64,000 bases of DNA from Candidatus Chryseobacterium colombiense (lineage in GTDB: Bacteria > Bacteroidota > Bacteroidia > Flavobacteriales > Weeksellaceae): assembly GCA_029203185.1 (NCBI GenBank), contig CP119310.1:434001-498000 (forward strand), in the 5' to 3' direction. The notes beneath the pieces were generated by a model that saw only the letters and a program-made list of their open reading frames with translations, was not told the origin of the DNA and ran no database searches. Positions 53,611 to 61,171 of this stretch are shown one piece after another; the stretch's first letter is position 1, and every line of letters starts with the position of its first letter. A program made the position numbers and the translations under genes.

Positions 53611-53690
53611 GGCAGCTATATCCGTCTTCCGCTCCCGCTTTTTTGTTCCGCTATGCTACACAAAAAGAGCTCCGCTCAAGCCGGGCTGCG
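53611..53690. repeat. Probable dispersed repeat block (GCAGCTATATCCG ... GCCGGGCTGC)
   Basis: About 80 bp richer in G+C than its surroundings, with text such as TTCCGCTCCCGC, TTGTTCCGCTATGC and GAGCTCCGCTC. I recall the same text from many flavobacterial intergenic regions. No second copy lies in this window, so the call rests on memory and composition. Confidence 0.4.
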
Positions 53691-53723
53691 TGCAATTCGA
53701 CGTTCAAAACTTGAATAAGATTA

Positions 53724-53860
53724 TTCAATAGAGGCGGGCTTTAGCCCGTCTACAAAAGAACGAAAACAAATTCGGCTTTAGCCGAACGTATTATAAATTT
53801 TGGCTAAAGCCAAATGAAAATCAAAAATAAAACATCGGGCTAAAGTCCGACGCAATTGAA
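53724..53860. repeat. Palindromic REP/MITE-like element, copy 2
   Basis: Same order of parts as 22721-22843: TTCAAT and GGGCTTTAG outer arms, GCGGGCTTTAGCCCGT-type hairpin, CGGCTTTAGCCG, TTATAAATTTTGGCTAAAGCC, and a closing CTAAAGTCCGACGCAATTGAA. Its end lies 55 bp before the araD start codon. Confidence 0.8.
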
Positions 53861-53915
53861 AAATAAATATTTGATTCTTAAATCAATTAATATTTCAATC
53901 ATTAATAAAATAAAA

Positions 53916-54614
53916 ATGAGCATCTATAAAGAATTAAAACGAGAATGTTACGAAGCCAATATGCAACTCGATGCATTGAAGCTGGTCGTTTACACATTCG
54001 GAAACGTAAGCGCCGTTGACCGTGATAAAGGAATCTTTGCCATCAAACCGAGCGGTGTTCCTTACGAATTATTAAAACCGGAAGACATCGTGATTTTAGA
54101 TTACGATGCCAATGTGGTGGAAGGAAATTTAAGACCGTCTTCCGATACCAAAATCCACGCTTATCTCTACAAAAACTGGGAAAACATCGGCGGAATCTCG
54201 CATACACACGCCATCTATTCCGTAGCTTGGGCACAGGCACAGCTAGACATCCCGATTTTCGGAACGACCCACGCAGACCATCTGACAACAGATATTCCCT
54301 GCGCACCGCCAATGCGGGATGATTTAATCGAAGGTAATTACGAATACAACACCGGAATCCAGATTCTGGATTGTTTCAAAGAAAAAAACTTGTCTTACGA
54401 AGAAGTCGAAATGGTGCTCATCGGAAATCACGGACCGTTCACTTGGGGGAAAAATGCTGAGAAAGCTGTTTATAACAGCAAAGTCCTCGAAACCATCGCT
54501 GAAATGGCGTATCTCACAAGACAAATCAATCCAAACGCACCTCGTTTGAAAGATTCACTCATCAAAAAACATTACGAACGGAAACACGGCAAAAATGCTT
54601 ATTACGGACAATAA
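53916..54614 (+). CDS. araD: L-ribulose-5-phosphate 4-epimerase
   Basis: 232 residues from the ATG at 53916 (MSIYKELKRECYEANMQL), matching normal AraD length. The frame extends upstream to a TTG inside a repeat, which I reject. Class II aldolase fold: FGNVSAVDR, KPSGVPYE, the zinc-binding HTHAIYSVAWAQ and GTTHADH, and GNHGPFTWG. It converts L-ribulose-5-phosphate to D-xylulose-5-phosphate, joining arabinose to the xylose pathway. A hairpin repeat separates it from araA. Confidence 0.96.
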   Translation: MSIYKELKRECYEANMQLDALKLVVYTFGNVSAVDRDKGIFAIKPSGVPYELLKPEDIVILDYDANVVEGNLRPSSDTKIHAYLYKNWENIGGISHTHAIYSVAWAQAQLDIPIFGTTHADHLTTDIPCAPPMRDDLIEGNYEYNTGIQILDCFKEKNLSYEEVEMVLIGNHGPFTWGKNAEKAVYNSKVLETIAEMAYLTRQINPNAPRLKDSLIKKHYERKHGKNAYYGQ

Positions 54615-54630
54615 TAGAATTAAATAAAGT

Positions 54631-54708
54631 CTGTCATTCTGAACGAAACGTAGTGTAGTGAAGAATCTTTATTATCAACAGAGATTTCTCGTTCCTCGGA
54701 ATGACAAA
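54631..54708. repeat. Dispersed repeat with TGTCATTC / GAATGACA arms
   Basis: TGTCATTC (54632-54639) and GAATGACA (54699-54706) close a stem-loop containing GAAGAATC and GAGATTTCTCG. It fills the gap between araD and araA. Confidence 0.6.
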
Positions 54709-54749
54709 CACAATATTAAACTATCAACCAAAAACAATCAACTAAAAAT

Positions 54750-56246
54750 ATGTTAACACCTCTCAATACGAAAGAAATCTGGTTTATCACCGGAAGCCAG
54801 CATTTATACGGCCCTGAAACATTAGCACAGGTTGCGGAACATTCTGCAAAAATCGTAGAAGCATTCAATGCTTCGTCACAGATTCCTGTAAAAGTGGTTT
54901 TGAAGCCAACTGTAAAAACGACGGAAGAAATCTTTGAAACACTTACGGCTGCTAACTTTGCAAAAGACTGCATCGGAATCGTAACCTGGATGCACACGTT
55001 TTCACCCGCAAAAATGTGGATCCGCGGATTAACTGCCTTGCAAAAGCCAATGTTACATCTTCACACGCAGTTCAATCAGGATATTCCGTGGTCTACGATG
55101 GATATGGACTTTATGAACTTAAACCAAGCGGCTCACGGCGACAGGGAATTCGGATTTATGGTAAGCCGTCTGCGCAAAAACAGAAAAGTTGTTGTAGGAC
55201 ATTGGGCTGAAGAAAGAGTTCAGAAACAAATCGGAGAATGGAGTAGAGTTGCCGCAGGTTGGGATGATTGGCAAGGTGCGAAGTTTGCCCGTTTTGGTGA
55301 TAATATGAGATTTGTGGCCGTTACCGACGGAGATAAAGTAGAAGCGGAAACCAAATTTGGATTTTCGGTAAACACTTGGGGAATCGGGGATTTGGTAAGC
55401 GTTGTCAATTCCATTGGCGATGGTGAAATTAAAACCTTAATTGAAGAATATGAAGCCTCATACAAAATGGCAGAATCTCTTCTTTCCGGAGGCTCGAACA
55501 GAAAATCTCTGGAAGTTGCCGCAAGAATTGAATTAGGTTTGGAAAAATTCCTGAAAGACGGAAATTTCAAAGGTTTCTCTGATACTTTCGAAGATCTTCA
55601 TGGTTTGGAGCAATTGCCTGGAATTGCCGTTCAAAGATTAATGGAAAAAGGTTACGGATTTGCTGGGGAAGGCGATTGGAAAACGGCCGCTTTAGTTCGT
55701 GCGATGAAAACAATGGGACAAGGCCTTGAAGGCGGAAATGCCTTTATGGAAGATTATACTTATCATTTGAATCCTTCAAATCCTTCGATTTTAGGTTCAC
55801 ATATGTTGGAAGTTGACCCTGTTTTGGCGGTTGACAAACCTTCTTGTGAAATTCATCCGTTAGGAATTGGCGGAAAAGCTGACCCGGTTCGTCTGGTGTT
55901 TAATTCGAGAGGAAATATCGATTCTTTAAATGCAGCTTTGATGGATTTCGGAAATCATTTCAGACTGTTAATCAACAAAACAAGAGCGTTGGAAATCACC
56001 GAAGAATTGCCAAAACTTCCGGTTGCGAGAGTCCTTTGGAAACCGCTTCCTGATTTGTACACGGCAGCGGAAGCCTGGATTTTGGCAGGTGGAGCGCATC
56101 ACACGTGTTACAGTGAGAATATCAGCGTGGAACAGTTGGAAGATTTTGCGGAGATTGCAGGTATCGAATCGCTTGTTATTGATGAAGATACGAAAATCAG
56201 TGATTTTAAGAACACACTTCGCTGGAATGAAATATATTATCGTTAA
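54750..56246 (+). CDS. araA: L-arabinose isomerase
   Basis: 498 residues, standard length. Signatures: IWFITGSQHLYGPETL near the start, GIVTWMHTFSPAKMWI, LHTQFNQDIPW, FMNLNQAAHGDREFGF, SHMLEVDP and GGAHHTCYSEN at the C-terminus, including the metal-binding Glu and His residues. It isomerises L-arabinose to L-ribulose in the cytoplasm. The three ara enzymes are collected here in the order B-D-A and are followed by a mutarotase and a symporter. The next gene begins 20 bp after its stop codon. Confidence 0.97.
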   Translation: MLTPLNTKEIWFITGSQHLYGPETLAQVAEHSAKIVEAFNASSQIPVKVVLKPTVKTTEEIFETLTAANFAKDCIGIVTWMHTFSPAKMWIRGLTALQKPMLHLHTQFNQDIPWSTMDMDFMNLNQAAHGDREFGFMVSRLRKNRKVVVGHWAEERVQKQIGEWSRVAAGWDDWQGAKFARFGDNMRFVAVTDGDKVEAETKFGFSVNTWGIGDLVSVVNSIGDGEIKTLIEEYEASYKMAESLLSGGSNRKSLEVAARIELGLEKFLKDGNFKGFSDTFEDLHGLEQLPGIAVQRLMEKGYGFAGEGDWKTAALVRAMKTMGQGLEGGNAFMEDYTYHLNPSNPSILGSHMLEVDPVLAVDKPSCEIHPLGIGGKADPVRLVFNSRGNIDSLNAALMDFGNHFRLLINKTRALEITEELPKLPVARVLWKPLPDLYTAAEAWILAGGAHHTCYSENISVEQLEDFAEIAGIESLVIDEDTKISDFKNTLRWNEIYYR

Positions 56247-56266
56247 ACTTGCAAAACTTCTAAAAA

Positions 56267-57427
56267 ATGAGAAAAACAAGTATCAACCTGATAATTCTTT
56301 TTGCCGTTTTATGTATTTTCGGGTGCAATAAAAAAGAAAATCAATCAAAAACTCAACCGGAAACAATGGAAAACATACAGGTTTCAGATTACGGAGTCAC
56401 GTCAAAAGGTGATTCCATCAAAAAATATACTTTGACCAACAAAAACGGGATGAAGCTGGAAGTCATTAACTTCGGTGGAATTATCACTTCACTTACCGCT
56501 CCCGATAAAAATGGAAAATACGAAGATGTCGTTTTAGGATTTACAAAGCCTGAAGATTATTTCAACGGCAATCCATATTATTTCGGGGCATTGATTGGCC
56601 GTTACGGAAACAGAATTGCCAACGCCAAATTCACTTTGGAAGGTAAAGTTTATGACATCGACAAGAATGACGGACCCAACAGTCTTCACGGTGGAAAAGA
56701 AGGTTTTCACACTAAATTCTGGAACATCGAGCCTGTAAAAGATGCCAAATTCCCGACTTTGAAACTGACTTATACCAGCGCAGACGGTGAAGAAGGCTAT
56801 CCTGGAAAATTAACGACAACGGTTTTGTATACTTTGACGGACGACAACGCGCTTGAAATTTCTTACGAAGCGGAAACCGATAAACCGACTGTGGTGAATT
56901 TGACTCAGCATTCGTATTTCAATCTTTCAGGGAATTTCTCAAAAACAATTCTTGACCACGAATTGCAGATTAACGGAGATAAATTCACACCAGTAAATGA
57001 AACTCTAATTCCGACTGGAGAACAGAAAGCGGTGAAAGGAACTCCGTTTGATTTCACAGCTTCAAAAGCAATTGGAAAAGATATCAATGCTGATGACGAC
57101 CAACTGAAAAAAGGAAAAGGCTACGACCACAACTGGATTCTGAACGGAAACGGATTGAGAAGTATTGCTAAAGTTTACCATCCTGAATCAGGTAGGGTAA
57201 TGGAAGTTTTGACCGATGAACCGGGCGTTCAGTTCTATTCCGGGAATTTCCTTGATGGAAAATTTGATACTAAAACAGGTGGGAAAAATGAATTCAGAAC
57301 AGGTTTTTGTTTAGAAACACAGCATTTTCCAGATTCACCAAACCAAGCATCTTTTCCTTCTACAGAACTGGAGCCGGGACAGAAATATCAGTCGAAAACA
57401 ATTTATAAATTCTCAGTTAAAAAATAA
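56267..57427 (+). CDS. galM: Lipoprotein aldose 1-epimerase (galactose mutarotase family)
   Basis: 386 residues. An N-terminal lipobox (LCIFGC, Cys near residue 20) predicts attachment to a membrane facing the periplasm, unlike cytoplasmic GalM. Mutarotase motifs: NFGGIITSL, GRYGNRIANAKF, NDGPNSLHGGKEGFHTKFW, NLTQHSYFNLSG (catalytic His), YDHNW and GVQFYSGNFLDG, with FCLETQHFPDSPNQ near the end (catalytic Glu). It would speed anomer conversion of sugars released in the periplasm before uptake. The symporter gene follows after 3 bp, suggesting a direct link between the two steps. Confidence 0.92.
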   Translation: MRKTSINLIILFAVLCIFGCNKKENQSKTQPETMENIQVSDYGVTSKGDSIKKYTLTNKNGMKLEVINFGGIITSLTAPDKNGKYEDVVLGFTKPEDYFNGNPYYFGALIGRYGNRIANAKFTLEGKVYDIDKNDGPNSLHGGKEGFHTKFWNIEPVKDAKFPTLKLTYTSADGEEGYPGKLTTTVLYTLTDDNALEISYEAETDKPTVVNLTQHSYFNLSGNFSKTILDHELQINGDKFTPVNETLIPTGEQKAVKGTPFDFTASKAIGKDINADDDQLKKGKGYDHNWILNGNGLRSIAKVYHPESGRVMEVLTDEPGVQFYSGNFLDGKFDTKTGGKNEFRTGFCLETQHFPDSPNQASFPSTELEPGQKYQSKTIYKFSVKK

Positions 57428-57430
57428 AGT

Positions 57431-59158
57431 ATGGGAAATTTAGCAACTCTTGATATCATCATATTTCTAATTTATTTTGTGGTGGTTGCAGGTTACGGAA
57501 TCTGGATTTACAAAAAGAAAAAATCGGCGGCTTCAGGTAGTAAAGATTATTTCCTGGCAGAAGGTTCACTGACGTGGTGGGCGATTGGAGCGAGTTTAAT
57601 TGCTTCCAATATTTCAGCTGAACAGTTCATTGGAATGTCTGGCGAAGGATTTTTTGTGGGAATTGCCGTTGCAGCGTACGAGTGGATTGCCGCGATTGCA
57701 CTGATTATCATTGCGGTTTGGTTCATTCCGATTTACCTCAAAAATAAAATTTATACGATGCCACAATTCCTGGAAACCCGTTATAATAAATCGGTTTCCC
57801 TGATTATGGCGGTGTTCTGGCTGTTTTTATATGTGATTGTCAACCTTACTTCCATTCTTTATTTAGGTGCTTTGGCGATTGATACATTGCTTGGAGGTGA
57901 CAATCTTCATATCATTATGATTGGATTGCTTCTAATGGCTTTATTAATTGGTCTTGGCGGTATGAAAGTAATCGGTTACACAGACGTAATTCAGGTGGCG
58001 GTTTTAATTATCGGAGGTTTTGCGACGGTTTATATGGCGCTTCAGATTGTCGACCAGAGAATCAACGGAGCGGTTGTAGGAAATGCTTTGACAGGTTTTC
58101 AGACCTTGATGAACGAAGCTCCGCAACATTTCAAATTAATGTTGGAAAAGCCGGTTAAAACAACGACAACTTTAGCTATGCCTGAAAACCTGGATGTTCA
58201 GAAATATGTGGTTTTACCGGGACTGGCAATGTATTTTGCAGGACAGTGGATTGTTAATTTAAATTATTGGGGTTGCAATCAATATATCACGCAAAGAGCT
58301 TTGGGAGCTGATTTGAAGACGGCAAGAACCGGGATTTTATTCGCAGGATTCTTAAAATTATTTATGCCGATTATCGTAATGCTTCCGGGAATTGCAGCTT
58401 ACGTTTTATACTCGAAAGGACATTTGGCTGGCTTTAATGGCGTAAAAGATGGCGCGTATTCTGCGATTTTAGGATTTTTGCCGGTTGGTCTGAAAGGTCT
58501 TGCTGTAGCGGCTTTAACTGCAGCAATAGTTGCTTCTTTGGCAGGAAAAGTGAACAGTATTTCAACGATTTTCACATTAGACATTTATAAAAAATATTTG
58601 AAGGCAGATGCAACGGAAATCCAGATGGTAAGAACTGGAAGATGGGCGATTATCATTGCGATGTTTCTGGCGCTGGCATTTACTTGGACGGATGTTCTAG
58701 GAATCGGTGGTGAAGGCGGATTTACTTTCATCCAGAAATATACAGGATTCATCAGTCCGGGCGTTTTTGCGATGTTCCTTTTGGGAATGTTCTGGAAAAG
58801 AACAACCGGAACAGCAGCTTTGGTAGGTGTAATTTTAGGATTCGTTCTTGCAATTTTCTTCAACAGTTTTGCAGTTGATATTTTTGGGAAAGAAACTTGG
58901 TTATACACAGCTTTCACGTATGAAAAACTGGAAAACGGTGTAGTTCATACGATTACTGAAATTCCATTTCTGATTAATATGGGATGGTCATTCGTGATCA
59001 CAATTATAGCAATGATTCTCATCAGTCTTGCAGGACCAAAAGTGAATCCGAAAGCTTTTGTTATCGATGCCACAATGTTCAAAGTGGATAACAGAACATT
59101 GGTTTTAATTGTTGTGACATTACTTTTACTGACTGCACTTTATGTAAGGTTCTGGTAA
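57431..59158 (+). CDS. Sodium:solute symporter (SSS/SGLT type), probable monosaccharide importer
   Basis: 575 residues with about 14 membrane helices. SSS-family features: GSKDYFLAEGSLTWWAIGASLIASNISAEQFIGMSGEGF in the first helices, MPQFLETRYN, GGMKVIGYTDVIQV, WIVNLNYWGCNQYITQRALGA and AALTAAIVASLAGKVNSISTIFT. The SAEQFIGMSGEG and NYWGCNQYI segments are typical of the sugar-transporting (SGLT) branch. It should import arabinose, xylose or galactose across the inner membrane with sodium. It starts 3 bp after galM and ends the ara transcript at a good terminator. Confidence 0.93.
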   Translation: MGNLATLDIIIFLIYFVVVAGYGIWIYKKKKSAASGSKDYFLAEGSLTWWAIGASLIASNISAEQFIGMSGEGFFVGIAVAAYEWIAAIALIIIAVWFIPIYLKNKIYTMPQFLETRYNKSVSLIMAVFWLFLYVIVNLTSILYLGALAIDTLLGGDNLHIIMIGLLLMALLIGLGGMKVIGYTDVIQVAVLIIGGFATVYMALQIVDQRINGAVVGNALTGFQTLMNEAPQHFKLMLEKPVKTTTTLAMPENLDVQKYVVLPGLAMYFAGQWIVNLNYWGCNQYITQRALGADLKTARTGILFAGFLKLFMPIIVMLPGIAAYVLYSKGHLAGFNGVKDGAYSAILGFLPVGLKGLAVAALTAAIVASLAGKVNSISTIFTLDIYKKYLKADATEIQMVRTGRWAIIIAMFLALAFTWTDVLGIGGEGGFTFIQKYTGFISPGVFAMFLLGMFWKRTTGTAALVGVILGFVLAIFFNSFAVDIFGKETWLYTAFTYEKLENGVVHTITEIPFLINMGWSFVITIIAMILISLAGPKVNPKAFVIDATMFKVDNRTLVLIVVTLLLLTALYVRFW

Positions 59159-59183
59159 AATTTAATTGTAATAAAATAAATGC

Positions 59184-59209
59184 AGGATTCCGTTTGGAGT
59201 CCTCTTTTT
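59184..59209 (+). terminator. Rho-independent terminator after the symporter
   Basis: AGGATTCC (59184-59191) pairs with GGAGTCCT (59196-59203, one G-T) around GTTT, followed by CTTTTTG. It lies 25 bp past the stop codon. Confidence 0.85.
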
Positions 59210-59243
59210 GTTTAATTTTAATTCAGAATTTAGAAAGTATTAG

Positions 59244-59825
59244 ATGAAAGTTTTTAATGAATTGATACAACAACATTTTGGTCCGTTGAATTCTCAGGAT
59301 CTGTCTGTTATCCAGTCTTATTTCAGGGAAGAACAATTAGGGAAAAATGAAATATTTACCAATTCAGATGAAATTTGTAACAAATTGAGCATCGTGAAAT
59401 CTGGTATTTTGCGTGTCTTTGCTTTGTCAGAAGATGGAAAAGAGATTACACAATGGCTTTCCACAAAAGACTTTTTCATCACCGATGTGATGGGATTTTT
59501 CTTTAATCAACCCAATCGGTGGACGATACAGGCTTTTACTGAAACCGAATTACTTACCATTTCCAAAGCAGATTATTTAAAACTTTGCCACGAATATCCG
59601 AAATGGCTTGAAATTGAAAAAAAGTTTATCATCAAATGTTTTTCAATGATGGAAGACAGGGTTTTTTCCCATCTTTCGATGACGGCGGAAGAAAGGTATA
59701 ATCAATATTTTGAACAGAATAAAGAGTTATTTCATCAGGTTCCGTTGCAGTATATTGCTTCGGTTTTGGGAATGACGCCCGAAACATTCAGCAGAATCAG
59801 GAAACGGCAGGCAGAAAATTCTTGA
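59244..59825 (+). CDS. Crp/Fnr-family transcriptional regulator
   Basis: 193 residues. A cyclic-nucleotide-binding-like beta-roll (about 20-115: IFTNSDEICNKLSIVKSGILRVF, DGKEITQWLSTKDFFITD) is followed by a dimerisation helix and a short helix-turn-helix at the C-terminus (VPLQYIASVLGMTPETFSRIRKRQ). The canonical cAMP-contacting Arg-Ser pair is not evident. Such proteins are common in flavobacteria and often control unrelated neighbours. It follows the symporter's terminator and is probably outside the xylan operon. The DUF4260 gene starts 58 bp downstream. Confidence 0.9.
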   Translation: MKVFNELIQQHFGPLNSQDLSVIQSYFREEQLGKNEIFTNSDEICNKLSIVKSGILRVFALSEDGKEITQWLSTKDFFITDVMGFFFNQPNRWTIQAFTETELLTISKADYLKLCHEYPKWLEIEKKFIIKCFSMMEDRVFSHLSMTAEERYNQYFEQNKELFHQVPLQYIASVLGMTPETFSRIRKRQAENS

Positions 59826-59883
59826 TTTTTGTCAAGAGAACATATTTTCAATTGTCAGACATTTGTTGTATAAATCTTAGACA

Positions 59884-60252
59884 ATGAAAAATCTCTTACA
59901 GCTCGAAGAATTAGGGCAATTTGGTTTCGCCATTTTCCTGTTTACTCAGTTAGAATTTCAATGGTGGCTTTTTCCGCTTTGCCTTTTGCTCCCGGATATT
60001 TCGATGGTTGGATATTTAATCAATCCAAAAATCGGAGCCTGGCTGTATAATTTTTTTCATCACAAATTGCTTGCAATCGTTGTTTTGATTCTTGGATTTT
60101 GGCTTAAAATTCCGATTGTAGAATTTACCGGAATCATTTTATTGGCTCACTCTGCGATGGACAGGATTTTCGGATACGGATTGAAATTTGAAGACGATTT
60201 CAAACACACGCATCTGGGTTTGATTGGGAAAAATAAGCCTTTTAAATCTTAA
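59884..60252 (+). CDS. DUF4260 family membrane protein
   Basis: 122 residues with about four hydrophobic segments. LLPDISMVGYLINPKIGAWLYNFFHHK and ILLAHSAMDRIFGYGLKFEDDFKHTHLGLIG are the hallmarks of the DUF4260 family, whose function is unknown to me. It lies after the Crp/Fnr gene and may be controlled by it. The last codons (FKS-stop) lie inside a 36-bp sequence that is repeated as the 3' end of the convergent NrtR gene, so the present C-terminus of this protein may be the product of that duplication. Confidence 0.85.
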   Translation: MKNLLQLEELGQFGFAIFLFTQLEFQWWLFPLCLLLPDISMVGYLINPKIGAWLYNFFHHKLLAIVVLILGFWLKIPIVEFTGIILLAHSAMDRIFGYGLKFEDDFKHTHLGLIGKNKPFKS

Positions 60253-60276
60253 ACATAAACCCTTCCGCAAGCTTTT
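60241..60276. repeat. 36-bp direct repeat, copy 1 (copy of NrtR 3' end)
   Basis: Begins TTTAAATCTTAAACATAAAC and is the same as 60404-60439 except for one base (C for T). It overlaps the last codons of the DUF4260 gene. The sequence just after it (TTTTGGAGTCCTG, T7) resembles the right half of the terminator at 59184. Confidence 0.85.
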
Positions 60277-60317
60277 CGTTTTGGAGTCCTGTTTTTTTGT
60301 GTCAAGTCACAAGTAAG

Positions 60318-60390
60318 CTTGGCTTCTCCGTAGGATAAATATGTAGAAAATATTGTGTTAAACACAAGGGAGAACTCCGTAGGAGTTCTA
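60318..60390. repeat. CTCCGTAGGAG hairpin element, copy 2
   Basis: CTCCGTAGGA occurs twice (60327-60336; AACTCCGTAGGAGTT at 60373-60387). AATATGTAGAAAATATTG lies between, as does TTGTGTT-A-AACACAA (60353-60367), a 7-bp hairpin. Related to 53481-53550. Confidence 0.65.
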
Positions 60391-60403
60391 TCTCAATCCA
60401 ATA

Positions 60404-60439
60404 TTTAAATCTTAAACATAAACCCTTCTGCAAGCTTTT
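60404..60439. repeat. 36-bp direct repeat, copy 2 (within NrtR 3' end)
   Basis: Covers the stop codon and last eleven codons of the third NrtR gene on the minus strand. The partner is at 60241-60276. Confidence 0.85.
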
Positions 60440-61091
60440 TCTTATATTTATCCTCATCAAATCGGTACAAAAAAGAGCCTTTTTTAGACGAGGTCATATC
60501 TTTTTCCTCAGTTTTCACAAGAATATCCAGCGCATTGATTTTGCTGATGAAATTCCGCTTGTCATACTGTTCGTTAAAGATGGCTTCGTATAAACTCTGC
60601 AAATCTTTCATCGTAAATTTTTCAGGCAGAAGCTCGAAACCGATAGGTCTTGTAGATGCTCTTCTTCTCAATCTCAGAACCGCATCTTTCACCATTTCGT
60701 TATGATCAAAAATCAGGTTCGGAAAATCCTGAAGATCAAACCATTTCGCACTATATTTTTCATTGATCTGAATATTTTTTTCAATATTGATCAGTGCGTA
60801 ATACGAAATTGACATGATTCTCGCCGTTGGTTCGCGATCGATTTGAGTGTAGGAATTGAGCTGTTCAAGATAGATATTTTCCAGTCCGGTAAGTGTATTC
60901 AGGACACGCTGCGCCGCTTCATCAGAGGTTTCTTTGTTCCCGATAAAACCGCCCATTAATGACCATTCTCCCATTTTTGGCTCAAAATTCCTTTGTACTA
61001 AAAGGATTTTAAGATTTTCGCCATCGAAACCGAAAATAATGCAGTCAACAGCTACCAAATGTCGTGGAAAGTGAGAATAGTCTTGTGTCAT
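60405..61091 (-). CDS. NrtR-type sugar regulator adjacent to the ara genes (candidate AraR)
   Basis: 228 residues. Nudix domain (about 12-145: VDCIIFGFDGENLKILLVQR, WSLMGGFIGNKETSDEAAQRVLNTLTGL) with the catalytic glutamates replaced (RVLNTLTGL). Winged helix (about 155-225) with GFELLPEKFTMKDLQSLYEAIF. It ends the ara block and is divergent from the GH127 gene. A 6-7-6 palindrome in its own upstream region (61153-61171) also occurs before araB and the GH3 xylosidase, so it is the best candidate for the protein that binds that site, with autoregulation. L-arabinose as effector is inferred from the targets and from AraR in Bacteroides. Confidence 0.9.
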   Translation of the reverse strand: MTQDYSHFPRHLVAVDCIIFGFDGENLKILLVQRNFEPKMGEWSLMGGFIGNKETSDEAAQRVLNTLTGLENIYLEQLNSYTQIDREPTARIMSISYYALINIEKNIQINEKYSAKWFDLQDFPNLIFDHNEMVKDAVLRLRRRASTRPIGFELLPEKFTMKDLQSLYEAIFNEQYDKRNFISKINALDILVKTEEKDMTSSKKGSFLYRFDEDKYKKKLAEGFMFKI

Positions 61092-61107
61092 CGATTATAT
61101 TTTTATG

Positions 61108-61115
61108 CAAAGTTA
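61108..61115 (-). promoter_or_regulatory. Putative -7 box of the third NrtR gene
   Basis: TAACTTTG on the minus strand fits TAnnTTTG and lies 16 bp before the start codon at 61091. Confidence 0.4.
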
Positions 61116-61152
61116 ATGCTTTTAGGCTTTGATTTTACAGTTGAAACCATAT

Positions 61153-61171
61153 AAATGTATTTTATACACTT
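61153..61171. promoter_or_regulatory. AAATGT-N7-ACACTT palindrome (putative NrtR operator)
   Basis: Read on the minus strand this is AAGTGT-N7-ACATTT followed by ATATG, like the site at 46716. It lies 37 bp upstream of the NrtR -7 box, further than the 16 bp seen at araB and GH3, which would suit mild autoregulation. Confidence 0.65.

Larger units (their letters stand above)
53462..53915. other. Repeat-rich gap between araB and araD
   Basis: 454 bp holding three different repeat types in a row: a CTCCGTAGGAG hairpin (53481-53550), a GC-richer block (53611-53690) and a REP/MITE-like palindrome (53724-53860). There is no credible gene; a TTG-started extension of the araD frame begins inside the last repeat and is not believable. 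Confidence 0.75.

Noticed and set aside
53856..53915. Upstream extension of araD from a TTG codon
   Set aside because: The TTG lies in a repeat, the added residues are not AraD-like, and the ATG at 53916 gives the family's normal N-terminus.
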